Shown here one piece after another: positions 43,006 through 52,469 of a stretch of 64,000 nucleotides of DNA; within the stretch, counting starts at the first letter, position 1; each line of letters starts with the position of its first letter. The translations under genes and the position numbers were made by a program. The DNA is from an uncultured Ruminococcus sp. GTDB taxonomy: Bacteria; Bacillota; Clostridia; Oscillospirales; Acutalibacteraceae. Below the pieces are notes generated by a model. The model worked only from the letters and a program-made list of their open reading frames with translations, was not told the DNA's origin and searched no databases. The stretch is from contig CADBCC010000001.1 of NCBI GenBank assembly GCA_902793125.1, positions 1 through 64,000 of the forward strand. The letters are read 5' to 3'.

Positions 43006-44184
43006 TTATTCCAAATCTATTTTAATCAAATCATTGATACGCGATACGGTAGAATAAGCCTCATCGTAATTGTCGTATTTATAATAGATATATGCTATTC
43101 TCTCGTTAAGATAATCATTAATTCTGCCGCCGTTCGGTATTATTTCAATCTTTTTAAAGATATGTTTTTTAAGTTCGGGAGCGATTGTATAACCTTTTAC
43201 AACGCCGTTTCGTGTTGCCATAATTCCGTGATGTCCCGCGTATTTCGACATAGGCTTTTCGGATTTTAAACCGCTTAAATCCATACCTGTTTCCGCGCGT
43301 ATTAAAGCTTCTTCCCACGGAAAGCCCGTAACAGCCCCCGCGACAGTAAGGAACTGATTGCCTAAAGCTCTGCGCATAAGCTCAATAATATACGGCTTTC
43401 CGTCTTTAACGATATACTGTATAGTCAACATTCCGTCCACTAAATTGAGCTCTTTACAAATCTTTTCAATAAATCCGACAAGCTCATCCTTATACTTCTC
43501 AATTCCGTTCGCGGGTAAAAGCTCGGACTGAATAAGGTAGGGATTTATCGGACAGAATACATCGTTGCTAACCGACGCGGCAACTTTTTTATTTATTATA
43601 AATGTATCCAGCGACTGCTGAACACCCTCAACAAACGGCTCAATTACTATATGCTTAACTCTTGATTTTTCAAATGCGTTGTCAATCGCGAATAATGCTT
43701 CGTTTTTGTTGTTTGCTTTTAATATCCCTTTACCGCCCGTTAAATCGGTCGCTTTTACAATTACGGGATATTCAACGCTCTGTAAATAACCGTATGCTTT
43801 TTCTATATTATCAAATGCGGTTGAAGCAGGATTTCTTATACCCAGCTTCTGAATAAAAGCTTTAAACAAATCTTTCTGATGAAGCAGGACTGTGTTCTTG
43901 TATGTATCATGCCCGGGCAAGCCAAGTTTTTCCGCGACATAAGAAGCTGTTATAACTCCGAAATCATTGGCGCAGGAAACAATCCTTTCAATCTTATTTT
44001 TCTTTACTAATTCAAGCACAGACTCCTTATCCGAATAATCGCACTCTATATATTCATCAGCGAAAGCGTGTCCCATTAACGACGGATTGTTGCCGCTTGT
44101 TATAACGTAATACCCGAGTTCTTTCGCTTTTTCAATTAACGTAGCCTCGCTAAAGCTGCCGTTCAAAATAAGTAATTTTTTCAT
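43006..44184 (-). CDS. ATP-grasp ligase of unknown substrate
   Basis: 392 residues. The domain order is an N-terminal Rossmann-like domain (KKLLILNGSFSEATLI), then an ATP-grasp fold (YPVIVKATDLTGGKGILKA, HIVIEPFVEGVQQSLDTFII, MLTIQYIVKDGKPYIIELM), and a C-terminal hammerhead-like part. It resembles PurK/PurT and carboxylate-amine ligases. In an operon with a sugar aminotransferase it is a good candidate to join an acid to the new amino group by an amide bond, but this is inference. It starts one base before the HAD gene stop region ends, so the genes are contiguous. Confidence 0.82.
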   Translation of the reverse strand: MKKLLILNGSFSEATLIEKAKELGYYVITSGNNPSLMGHAFADEYIECDYSDKESVLELVKKNKIERIVSCANDFGVITASYVAEKLGLPGHDTYKNTVLLHQKDLFKAFIQKLGIRNPASTAFDNIEKAYGYLQSVEYPVIVKATDLTGGKGILKANNKNEALFAIDNAFEKSRVKHIVIEPFVEGVQQSLDTFIINKKVAASVSNDVFCPINPYLIQSELLPANGIEKYKDELVGFIEKICKELNLVDGMLTIQYIVKDGKPYIIELMRRALGNQFLTVAGAVTGFPWEEALIRAETGMDLSGLKSEKPMSKYAGHHGIMATRNGVVKGYTIAPELKKHIFKKIEIIPNGGRINDYLNERIAYIYYKYDNYDEAYSTVSRINDLIKIDLE

Positions 44185-44838
44185 TTAACCCTCAAAAATG
44201 ATTTTTTCTATTTCACGGCACGAATCCGCCGTAAAGCAATCTGATTTATTACCGGGCTTATAGCCGAAGCCGAACGTCACAGCTAAAAAATCCACGCCCG
44301 CGTTTTCGGCTCCGATTTTATCATTATCGGTATCGCCTACCATAAGAATTTTAGATTTATCGGTATTAAGTTTATCAATACATTTATTAATAATATCCTG
44401 CTTAGTAAGCTTGCCGTCAAAATCCGAGCCCTCAATACAATCGCAGTAATCGGCTATTCCGAAATACTTTACTATTTCAAGAGCGTAATCCTCTCTTTTA
44501 TAAGTAGCGATTCCGACTAAATAGTTATTTTTCTTCAGCTTTTTTAAAAGCTCCGTTACACCGTCATACGGCTTTGCTTTCAGCAAATCAACCGTACTGT
44601 ATCTGTCCCTGAAAATCTTCGCGGCGTCTTTTACTTCGGATTCGCTCAATTCGGGATAAACATTCTTTAATGAGTCAAAAATCTTAGGACCGATAAACGA
44701 CTTCTTTTCTTCTTCGCTTAACGGCCTTAAGTTAAGATTATCTACTGTGTATTCAACGCTTTTAATTATTCCCTCCGATGTATCAAGCAGCGTGCCGTCA
44801 ACATCGAATAAAATTGCGGAGTATTTTTTCTTTATCAT
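44185..44838 (-). CDS. HAD-family phosphatase (Gph-like)
   Basis: 217 residues. AILFDVDGTLLDTSEGI supplies the nucleophile and acid Asp pair, VGIATYKRED the second motif, and ILMVGDTDNDKIGAENAG the metal motif. The helical cap is of the phosphoglycolate phosphatase/beta-phosphoglucomutase type. It overlaps the aminotransferase end by 4 bp. In this operon it probably dephosphorylates a sugar or sugar-acid phosphate intermediate. Confidence 0.88.
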   Translation of the reverse strand: MIKKKYSAILFDVDGTLLDTSEGIIKSVEYTVDNLNLRPLSEEEKKSFIGPKIFDSLKNVYPELSESEVKDAAKIFRDRYSTVDLLKAKPYDGVTELLKKLKKNNYLVGIATYKREDYALEIVKYFGIADYCDCIEGSDFDGKLTKQDIINKCIDKLNTDKSKILMVGDTDNDKIGAENAGVDFLAVTFGFGYKPGNKSDCFTADSCREIEKIIFEG

Positions 44839-45971
44839 AAATCAAAAAATCTGTAAATCATTTTAACTATGTACTTTATCTCATTTTCCTTAAGACCGTA
44901 ATACATCGGAAGTCTCAGTAATCTTTCGCTCTCTTTTGTTGTATATTTATCTTCGCCGAAAAATCTTCCGAACTTTTTACCTGCGGGCGAACTGTGAAGC
45001 GGAATATAATGGAATACCGCTAAAATATTATTCGCTTTCATATGTTCAATCAGCTTTGTGCGCTCGGCTAAATCTTTAGTCTTAATATAATATATATGGG
45101 CGTTGTGCGTACATTCTTCGGGAATATACGGCAACTCAATTACACCTTTATCCGCAAGCGGTTTCAAAAGCTCATTATAGAGATTCCACGAACGCATACG
45201 GTCGTTGTTTATAATTTCGGGGTTTTCAATCTGGGCGTAAAGATAAGCGCAGTTAATCTCGCTTTGGAGATACGAAGAACCTATATCCACCCAGGTGTAC
45301 TTATCGACCTGACCGCGGAAGAACTTTGAGCGGTTGGTACCTTTTTCAATAATAATCTCGGCGCGCTCAACATCCTTTTCGTTGTTTATAAGAACAGCTC
45401 CGCCCTCTCCGCTGCTGTAGTTCTTGGTTTCGTGGAAGCTGAAACATCCGAAATCTCCGATTGAGCCGAGGGCTTTTCCTTTATAAAAAGCGTTAACGCC
45501 CTGAGCCGCGTCCTCAATTACGCAGATATTCTTCCGTTTCGCGATATCGCGGATAACGTCCATCTCGCAGGCAACTCCGCCGTAATGCACGGGAACAATC
45601 GCCTTTGTTTTTTCGGTAACGGCGTTTTCAATCAGCTTCTCGTCAATATTCATAGTATCGGGGCGTATATCGACAAAAACAATTTTCGCTCCTCTCAGCG
45701 CGAAAGCGTTAGCGGTTGATACAAAGGTATAAGACGGCATAATAACCTCGTCGCCGGGTTTTATCTCCGCTAAGATTGCAGACATCTCGAGCGCGGCTGT
45801 ACCCGAAGTTGTAATAAGCACATTCTCACAACCTGTCATCTTCTCAAGCCGGTCGGCGCACTTCTTCGTAAATTCGCCGCCGCCGCTGATTTTTTTCGCC
45901 TGTATCGCCTGTTTTATATAATTTTCCTCGCCGCCCGTATAAGGCGGTACGTTGAATGAAATATACTGCAT
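44835..45971 (-). CDS. DegT/DnrJ/EryC1 sugar aminotransferase (RffA/WecE-like)
   Basis: 378 residues. This PLP enzyme aminates a keto-sugar nucleotide. The start ISFNVPPYTGGEENYIKQAI closely resembles RffA (dTDP-4-oxo-6-deoxyglucose transaminase). The PLP lysine is in CFSFHETKNYSSGEGGAVLI, with GTAALEMSAIL and VIEDAAQGVNAFYKG also typical. It leads the eight-gene operon, behind an extended -10 at 46008-46016. dTDP-sugar synthesis genes are not in the window, so its substrate must come from elsewhere. Confidence 0.92.
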   Translation of the reverse strand: MQYISFNVPPYTGGEENYIKQAIQAKKISGGGEFTKKCADRLEKMTGCENVLITTSGTAALEMSAILAEIKPGDEVIMPSYTFVSTANAFALRGAKIVFVDIRPDTMNIDEKLIENAVTEKTKAIVPVHYGGVACEMDVIRDIAKRKNICVIEDAAQGVNAFYKGKALGSIGDFGCFSFHETKNYSSGEGGAVLINNEKDVERAEIIIEKGTNRSKFFRGQVDKYTWVDIGSSYLQSEINCAYLYAQIENPEIINNDRMRSWNLYNELLKPLADKGVIELPYIPEECTHNAHIYYIKTKDLAERTKLIEHMKANNILAVFHYIPLHSSPAGKKFGRFFGEDKYTTKESERLLRLPMYYGLKENEIKYIVKMIYRFFDL

Positions 45972-46007
45972 ACCAATCTCCGAAAAATCAAAATTTATAA
46001 CTAAGTT

Positions 46008-46016
46008 ATTATAACA
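46008..46016 (-). promoter_or_regulatory. Extended -10 for the glycan operon
   Basis: TGTTATAAT on the minus strand about 40 bp upstream of the aminotransferase start. A weak TTTCAT lies 17 bp further upstream. Confidence 0.55.
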
Positions 46017-46087
46017 TATTAACTACAATAATGAAATAGTATCGCTGAAATTTTTGTCATTATTTCCGAAAACATTAATTTATAATC

Positions 46088-46116
46088 TTTACTTAATGAT
46101 TCAAATTTGGTATAAT
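46088..46116 (+). promoter_or_regulatory. Promoter-like site upstream of the CRISPR array
   Basis: TTTACT (46088-46093), 17 bp, TATAAT (46111-46116) with TGG directly before it. It points into the first repeat, 20 bp downstream. Confidence 0.6.
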
Positions 46117-46135
46117 TAGAATAAATCAGGGGGAA

Positions 46136-47688
46136 AAGAAAATTCCCTAATTTTTCTTGGTATGGTATAATACTTCGCATAAAGCTATAAGCACAACAGC
46201 GGTTGTAGTTCCCTAATTTTTCTTGGTATGGTATAATCGGAGTGATTGGCTTAACATCCGGCGCTATGTTGTAGTTCCCTAATTTTTCTTGGTATGGTAT
46301 AATTTAGAATCAGAATCGTGTCCGAGTGATAAGTTGTAGTTCCCTAATTTTTCTTGGTATGGTATAATATTTACGCGATTATGGGCGCAGCCGGATAAGT
46401 TGTAGTTCCCTAATTTTTCTTGGTATGGTATAATTAACGGTAAATTTGTGCCAAATCCGACAGTGTTGTAGTTCCCTAATTTTTCTTGGTATGGTATAAT
46501 AGTTTTCCCCTTAGCTGTCCGACGGTTTCAGTTGTAGTTCCCTAATTTTTCTTGGTATGGTATAATGCGAGGTTTAACAGTCAGGATGTGCGTAACGTTG
46601 TAGTTCCCTAATTTTTCTTGGTATGGTATAATTCCTATAAGTTTTTCAGCTCTTGCTATTAAGTTGTAGTTCCCTAATTTTTCTTGGTATGGTATAATTA
46701 GGCTGTTACAGGTTAAACCGCAGTTAAAGTTGTAGTTCCCTAATTTTTCTTGGTATGGTATAATAAAAGTCGCGGGAATTATTGACGATGACGGGTTGTA
46801 GTTCCCTAATTTTTCTTGGTATGGTATAATGCAAGCGTTTTCAGTAGTTGAGGTCTTAGAGTTGTAGTTCCCTAATTTTTCTTGGTATGGTATAATAATG
46901 AAGAAACCTAAAACACGAACTATATTGTTGTAGTTCCCTAATTTTTCTTGGTATGGTATAATTTATCTCGGCAAAGGGCACCGAAATCAGAGGTTGTAGT
47001 TCCCTAATTTTTCTTGGTATGGTATAATATAGCCTACCTCAACGAAAAGGCAGGCACAGTTGTAGTTCCCTAATTTTTCTTGGTATGGTATAATAATGAC
47101 TAAAACAATAAAGCTCGGAGAGAGGTTGTAGTTCCCTAATTTTTCTTGGTATGGTATAATAAGTCAAAATCAGCCGTTAACAGAAGTTGAGTTGTAGTTC
47201 CCTAATTTTTCTTGGTATGGTATAATAATTGCCAACGGTTGTACAAGATATTCAGGGTTGTAGTTCCCTAATTTTTCTTGGTATGGTATAATGAACATAA
47301 TATACTATATATAAGGGAATATGTTGTAGTTCCCTAATTTTTCTTGGTATGGTATAATCAAGATGAATTAAAAATTTTTGAGGAAAGTGTTGTAGTTCCC
47401 TAATTTTTCTTGGTATGGTATAATTGGATAAGCGATTGCAAGGTTGAGCAGAAAGTTGTAGTTCCCTAATTTTTCTTGGTATGGTATAATTGTGGTTGAT
47501 ACATTTATCGCCGATGCTATGTTGTAGTTCCCTAATTTTTCTTGGTATGGTATAATCGGAATAATGCACTTCGAAATTAATGCTCAGTTGTAGTTCCCTA
47601 ATTTTTCTTGGTATGGTATAATCGAGGGCACGAAAATGTTGATAAACAGAAAGTTGTAGTTCCCTAATTTTTCTTGGTATGGTATAAT
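46136..47688 (+). CRISPR. Type II-C CRISPR array, 24 repeats and 23 spacers
   Basis: The 36-bp repeat begins GTTGTAGTTCCC and ends TTGGTATGGTATAAT; the middle is CTAATTTTTC-like. All spacers are 30 nt except the third (46304-46332, 29 nt). Repeats are at 46136, 46202, 46268, 46333 and then every 66 bp to 47653. The first repeat differs in its first seven bases (AAGAAAA); the others look identical. The GTTGTAG...CCC start is the type II pattern that pairs with tracrRNA, so crRNAs read rightward, convergent with the cas genes. Every repeat ends in TGGTATAAT, an extended -10. No spacer was seen to match the rest of the window by eye. Confidence 0.97.
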
Positions 47689-47701
47689 AGGGACGCGAAA
47701 A

Positions 47702-47732
47702 CCCCGATAGGCAGTAGCCTGTCGGGATTTTT
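47702..47732. terminator. Terminator at the cas2-side end of the array
   Basis: CCCGATAGGC-AGTA-GCCTGTCGGG followed by ATTTTT on the plus strand. It lies 14 bp after the last repeat. Confidence 0.85.
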
Positions 47733-47785
47733 GTCGTTAAAAATCTTTGTGAATATTTTAAAATTAAGGAGTATTACTCGGGTTT

Positions 47786-48106
47786 TTAAAAAATTGAAAG
47801 CTGTTCAAAAACCGCGTGCTCCTCTTCTTTTACAAGGTTTCCTATAATCAGCTCCATTTTTTCGTATTGCTTTTCGGTTATTATAAGAAGCCTTACCGAA
47901 CCGTTATCGGGACGGTTGTTTTTTATTCGGGATTTATGTTTTTCAACATCGTCGTAACCGTTGCAAACCCTGCAATAAACCGAAAACTGAACCATAAAGA
48001 AACCGTCTTTCAGCAGGAAGTTGCGAAACCTCGTCGCGACTTTCCGCTGAGTTTTTGTTTTTACGGGTAAATCAAAGAAAACTATCATTCTCATAAATTT
48101 ATTCAT
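47786..48106 (-). CDS. cas2: CRISPR-associated endonuclease Cas2
   Basis: 106 residues. MIVFFDLPVKTKTQRKVATR is the ferredoxin-like beta-1 strand with the metal Asp. FMVQFSVYCRVCNGYDDVEK and VRLLIITEKQYEKMELIIG are typical of type II Cas2. It forms the adaptation complex with Cas1 that captures spacers. It overlaps the cas1 end by 8 bp, so it is translationally coupled. Confidence 0.95.
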   Translation of the reverse strand: MNKFMRMIVFFDLPVKTKTQRKVATRFRNFLLKDGFFMVQFSVYCRVCNGYDDVEKHKSRIKNNRPDNGSVRLLIITEKQYEKMELIIGNLVKEEEHAVFEQLSIF

Positions 48107-48998
48107 AGCTGTGCTGTTCTAAATCAATTATTTCAGGAAGCAGTAAATCATTGCGGCTGCTTTGTATAAAACCCGTAAGGCTGCTTACGGTTTTTTCAAT
48201 AGCCCGCGCGCAGGCGAAAAACTTTTCGTCGATTACTACGTCATTATTAAGAAGGTTTACGAGTCCCGCTTTTTTCGCGGTCGATAAGCTTTCTTCGTCG
48301 TCAATAAACTCGGCGGCGAATAAGTCGACAATCGGACGGTACGGCTCGATTAAATCGTCGGCAAGGTTAAAACTGTTTAAGGAGCTTTTGTGGAAAAGTC
48401 CGAGCGACGGTTCGTAACCATACGCCATAAGGTATTTTTCAATTGTTCCGCGTAATATAGCGTAGCCGTAGTTAAGCGCGGCGTTGGTACCGCATTCACC
48501 CGCGCGGGTAAAATTCTTTCCGAAAAGGAGCTTAAAATACTTAGATGCGGCTACGGCCTCCATATTTTCGCTGTCGCCCGATTTTACCTTTAATTTAAGG
48601 TTATCAATTTCTTTCCAGCCTTCATTTCCCCGAAGTTTTAGTACCGCCGCCTGGTTTTCAATCTTTCGGACAATAATCTGTTTCCAGAGTTTTTTCTTCG
48701 TCGGCAGCGTCATCTCTATCTGGCTTTTTAAAACCGAGGTGTGGCGGCTGTGCTTCGCGGAAAGCGGAAGAAATACTCCGCAGGGGCGGTGGGACCTATC
48801 GGTAATAAAAAAGCTCGTATTGTATTCGGAAAATTTAGATAAAAGATAAGAATTGAAATTAAGTTGAAGCGTATCCGCGACAACGCACTCAATATCCTCG
48901 AGCGGGATTTTTGTAACCTCTCCGTTATCAATTAAAAGCTGTTCGTTTTTTACACTAAGCTTTACGGGATTAGCTAAGAAAAGAACACGATAACCCAT
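48099..48998 (-). CDS. cas1: CRISPR-associated integrase Cas1
   Basis: 299 residues, as usual for type II. It integrates new spacers at the array. The metal ligands lie in the GNEGWKEIDNL / YGYAILRGTIEKYLMAYGYE region (Glu), GLFHKSSLNSFNLADDLIEP (His and Asp) and the following helices. The start ATG shares its A with the cas9 stop (TAATG). Confidence 0.95.
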   Translation of the reverse strand: MGYRVLFLANPVKLSVKNEQLLIDNGEVTKIPLEDIECVVADTLQLNFNSYLLSKFSEYNTSFFITDRSHRPCGVFLPLSAKHSRHTSVLKSQIEMTLPTKKKLWKQIIVRKIENQAAVLKLRGNEGWKEIDNLKLKVKSGDSENMEAVAASKYFKLLFGKNFTRAGECGTNAALNYGYAILRGTIEKYLMAYGYEPSLGLFHKSSLNSFNLADDLIEPYRPIVDLFAAEFIDDEESLSTAKKAGLVNLLNNDVVIDEKFFACARAIEKTVSSLTGFIQSSRNDLLLPEIIDLEQHSYE

Positions 48999-51900
48999 TA
49001 CTTAAACCTCATACGTTTTTCTTTTCCCGCTTTTCTTATATTTCCTAAAACATCAACCTGATACTTTTCTATAATCGGAATAGTTTTTACTCCCAGATTG
49101 TCAACTTTATATGTGTTATCGTGATTAATGATTTTAATTGACGCTACGGAAATACCAGTTTGTTTATAATAAAAATATCCTTCTTTTAGTAAGAGATTCT
49201 TGGAAAGAGTGCTTTCTTTCTGTGTAAGTGATAGTTTCATCTCTTTCTTAAACTTTATATGTATTAAATCATTTGGATAAAGAGAAAAGACAAAATCTTC
49301 CTCTTTCATTTCTTTCCAATCTTCATAAGATTTATATGCGATTATCGCCTTATTCGGCAACTCGGGTTTTACCGTATCCGAAACGTAAATCGGAACTAAA
49401 TAATAACCCTCGCCCTCAACATAAAAGACATCAACCCTTACCATTGAGCCGTTATCGGCTATAGCGGTACCTTTAAGTACGGGAACGGAAAGCGTGGATT
49501 TATTTATAATTTTTACTTTCTTTACAATCGGGCCGGGGGTTCCGTCGCTCTTAGGCTTATAGAAAGGTTCTTCGGAATCCGCGAAAGCTTTCTTACCGTC
49601 GCCGCCGAACTCAGCGAGGCGTTCTTTTAAGGCGTTATAAAGAAGCATATCGCTCGCGGGATTAAAGTAACCCTCGATTTCTCCGTTTTTAAGCTTAAGC
49701 GACGAAAGCGGAACTTTTGCTACCGAGTAACTCTTACCGTCCTCTTCGTACTTTTTACGGATAGTTTCCATATGAGCCGCGCCCTTTACCTTATGGTTAG
49801 GCATACGGGATACGAAAATCGGCTCAACTTCTTCGTCAATTCCGTAATTCGGCAGGGGCTTTTCGTGGAGTATTCTTGACGGATTGTTAGAAGTGCGCAT
49901 CAAAAGCTCATCCCTGAACCATTTATACGGCATCGGGAATTTGTCGATTATTTCGCCTGTTTCAAAATCAATTTCTTTTCCGATTTCGGGATGCACGAAT
50001 CTTTCTTCACGGTATTTTGAATACTTTGAAATAGTTTGTATCATCGAATCGGTAGCGCAGGCGATTACAACAGCGTCAACCGCGTGGTGGGTATCGCCGT
50101 CCTCGCGGATTTTATTAATTCCCCAGCGCTTTCGGATATACGCCGTAGCGGCGCCGTTAACCGCTTTTATAGTATGTTTGCTTTTCGCGGCGTTAGGTTG
50201 CAGCGCAAGATATTTTTTAAGGTAATTAAGCATAAATCGGGAAATATACTGTGTATCCTGTAAATTCCTTTTCTTAAAACCTGAAATATCATCCTCGGAA
50301 ATCTCTTCTTTAAGAAGATTTTTCTTTTTACGGTTTCTGAGATTTGAGCTGTCAACCCAAAGATAGAACTCGTCTTTCTTCTTTCCGCTTAAATACTGCA
50401 TAGGAAGGCGGTTGCCTTTCTGTCTGTTTTCAGACGAAAGAACAAGGACTTTATTGTTATATGTATCGTCGAAACTTATTGAATAAGGGATAATATGGTC
50501 CACGTCCGTATAACCGACGTCAAAAAGCTTTTCTATAGAAATAGGTTTTAAGGAATAAGGACAGATTCCGTCCTGCTCTTTCCAGAGCTTGTACTTCACA
50601 ATATCCTGACCTGTCGGCTGAATAAGTCCGAATGTTGACTTTAATTCCTCAACAACCTCGTCATTACGCTTTTTATTATCTAACTGTCGTTTTTCAATTT
50701 CATTTCTTTCTTTTCTATCTTTAGACAGTTCCCTTGCAAGCTCGACATTTACAAAACAGGGGCTTTCGCCGTATTCGCGGATTATTGCGTTAATAACTTT
50801 TATTGTCTGCGAAACTGTACGACGTACTACGGGGTTGCGTATATCCTCAAGTTCAGGAGCGTCTTTTTCGTTGGCAGGAAGATACATACGCTTATCGGTT
50901 TCATCCGCTTTAAAATTATAACCCGCGGCCTCGCAGGCTTCGTTATAAAGCATACCTTCTTCCAAATACGGAATAATCTTATCCATAGCTTTAATCGAGA
51001 GATTTCCCGTTTTGCTTATTGAAGGTAAAGTTAACGCTATTTCAATTTCCGATTTATCGAAATTGTGCTCGGTAAGATATTCTATAATCTTTTTATCATT
51101 CTTAAATACGGCGATAGCGTAACCTAAATAATTCTTCTTCTCCGTACTCCATTTTGTATATACATCACCGTAAGCTTTTTTAAAAGTATGGTAGGCGTTA
51201 AGATATGTTAACTTGGTTTTCTTTTCTATATCTTCGGGTGTTTTTTCTCCGTTACCGTAGGAAATATTAAAATATGTATTCTCCGGAATTTTAAGCTCTT
51301 TTCGTACGGAAGCGTAGGTGATTGACTTTTTATTAAACGCTAAAGCAACAACCGCTTCACGCTCCGATTTTGTAAGGAAGCGTTTTTCGTCGGGTGTTTT
51401 TAATTTAATGCTGTTAACTTTCGAGAGCAACGTAAAATACTCGAATGAATAAGAAGCTTTTACGGCGCGGAACTCCTCGGGCTCTAATGTGCATTTACCG
51501 AGCATTTTTTCAATCTGATTTCCGCCGTAAGGACTGTCGCCGCCCGGGCCTTCGTCAAACGAACGCTGAGAGAGGTAGATTTTAAGATATTCTTCTTTTA
51601 ATTCATCACTTGCGTACTGATTGCCGAAAGTTTTTTGGCAGTCAAAGATTGTATTTATTTCAGCCTCGTACTCCGAGCGCGCAAAAGTGTTTGAATAATC
51701 GTCGGCTTTGTTTCGTTTATTCTTGGAAAAATGTTCATCTTTGTACAGCATTTCTCCAATTGTACGGTAACCTTTCTCATCCATTAACGCCTTGTTTGAT
51801 TTTACCGCATTTAAAAGTTTACCCGCCTCGGATTTTGAATCCGCAGCGTCAACTTTTCTGTTGGATTTAAAGCCTCGGCGCTGGGAAAGATGTATAAGCA

Positions 51901-52264
51901 AACGTACAAATTCTTCTTTTGTGAGTTTTTTATCAAGAGCGTCAGCCCTTATTTCGTAAATATCCGAGAGCTCTTTTCTGCTGTTATATATATTATCAAT
52001 TTCTTCGTACGGCATAATGCCTTTTCTTACTATTAACTCTTTTATCTGTTCCTTGCGGAAACGTTTTCTCCTTAATCTGCGGCGCATTCCGCGATTAATA
52101 CGCCTCGGTGCAGCTAAAGACGAGCCGTCCTTTGGATGTTCCGCAGCTTCGAAAATTCTTGAACCCATTTTGAGTATTTTATGAAATTCATCCTTTTCAT
52201 TTAAAAGCATTACAGCATACCCTATGGACGCTATTCCGATATCCAATCCGATTATATATTTCAT
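48998..52264 (-). CDS. cas9: CRISPR-associated endonuclease Cas9, type II-C
   Basis: 1088 residues, in the compact II-C range. RuvC-I is YIIGLDIGIASIGYAV (Asp8). The Arg-rich bridge helix is RRINRGMRRRLRRKRFRKEQ (about 55-75). RuvC-II is CFVNVELARELSKD, HNH is TDVDHIIPYSISFDDTYNNK with the His near residue 591, and RuvC-III is THHAVDAVVIA near 725. The C-terminal PAM-interacting domain is divergent. With crRNA and tracrRNA it cuts foreign DNA. There is no cas4 or csn2, which fits subtype II-C. A perfect promoter lies at 52327-52355. Confidence 0.97.
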   Translation of the reverse strand: MKYIIGLDIGIASIGYAVMLLNEKDEFHKILKMGSRIFEAAEHPKDGSSLAAPRRINRGMRRRLRRKRFRKEQIKELIVRKGIMPYEEIDNIYNSRKELSDIYEIRADALDKKLTKEEFVRLLIHLSQRRGFKSNRKVDAADSKSEAGKLLNAVKSNKALMDEKGYRTIGEMLYKDEHFSKNKRNKADDYSNTFARSEYEAEINTIFDCQKTFGNQYASDELKEEYLKIYLSQRSFDEGPGGDSPYGGNQIEKMLGKCTLEPEEFRAVKASYSFEYFTLLSKVNSIKLKTPDEKRFLTKSEREAVVALAFNKKSITYASVRKELKIPENTYFNISYGNGEKTPEDIEKKTKLTYLNAYHTFKKAYGDVYTKWSTEKKNYLGYAIAVFKNDKKIIEYLTEHNFDKSEIEIALTLPSISKTGNLSIKAMDKIIPYLEEGMLYNEACEAAGYNFKADETDKRMYLPANEKDAPELEDIRNPVVRRTVSQTIKVINAIIREYGESPCFVNVELARELSKDRKERNEIEKRQLDNKKRNDEVVEELKSTFGLIQPTGQDIVKYKLWKEQDGICPYSLKPISIEKLFDVGYTDVDHIIPYSISFDDTYNNKVLVLSSENRQKGNRLPMQYLSGKKKDEFYLWVDSSNLRNRKKKNLLKEEISEDDISGFKKRNLQDTQYISRFMLNYLKKYLALQPNAAKSKHTIKAVNGAATAYIRKRWGINKIREDGDTHHAVDAVVIACATDSMIQTISKYSKYREERFVHPEIGKEIDFETGEIIDKFPMPYKWFRDELLMRTSNNPSRILHEKPLPNYGIDEEVEPIFVSRMPNHKVKGAAHMETIRKKYEEDGKSYSVAKVPLSSLKLKNGEIEGYFNPASDMLLYNALKERLAEFGGDGKKAFADSEEPFYKPKSDGTPGPIVKKVKIINKSTLSVPVLKGTAIADNGSMVRVDVFYVEGEGYYLVPIYVSDTVKPELPNKAIIAYKSYEDWKEMKEEDFVFSLYPNDLIHIKFKKEMKLSLTQKESTLSKNLLLKEGYFYYKQTGISVASIKIINHDNTYKVDNLGVKTIPIIEKYQVDVLGNIRKAGKEKRMRFK

Positions 52265-52326
52265 AATCTCACCTCTGATTATTAACGATTATAAATACTG
52301 CATAAAAAATATTTCCGTTTATCTTA

Positions 52327-52355
52327 AATTATATATATTTGCTCAAATAATGTCA
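52327..52355 (-). promoter_or_regulatory. Perfect consensus promoter for cas9
   Basis: TTGACA (52355-52350), 17 bp, TATAAT (52332-52327), about 62 bp upstream of the cas9 ATG. Confidence 0.88.
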
Positions 52356-52374
52356 ATATATTTATAAAAAAGAA

Positions 52375-52469
52375 TAAAAGATAACACCCTGCCAAAAAGC
52401 AGGGTGTTAGAGCTTTGCGGTATACTACCTTATCATAGTAACCTAATTGTTCTTGGTATGATACAATTT
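52375..52469 (-). ncRNA. tracrRNA
   Basis: Minus-strand transcript of about 95 nt. The 5' part (52467-52437) is complementary to the repeat (plus strand CCTAATTGTTCTTGGTATGATACAAT versus the repeat's end). A nexus-like region (AAGGTAGTATACCGC) and a final hairpin AACACCCTGC / GCAGGGTGTT (52383-52408) follow, then a T-rich end. A promoter with TTGCAA (52503-52498), 16 bp and TATAAT (52481-52476) lies just upstream. Layout and motifs match type II-C tracrRNAs. Confidence 0.9.

Noticed and set aside
47252..47569. Open frame of about 105 codons with a repeated YTIPRKIRELQ motif on the minus strand
   Set aside because: It lies entirely in the CRISPR array. The 66-bp repeat-spacer unit is a multiple of three, so the frame stays open by arithmetic, not because a protein is encoded.
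46136..47688. Self-targeting spacers
   Set aside because: No spacer was seen to match other parts of the window by eye. A search of the whole genome and phage databases would be decisive but cannot be run here.
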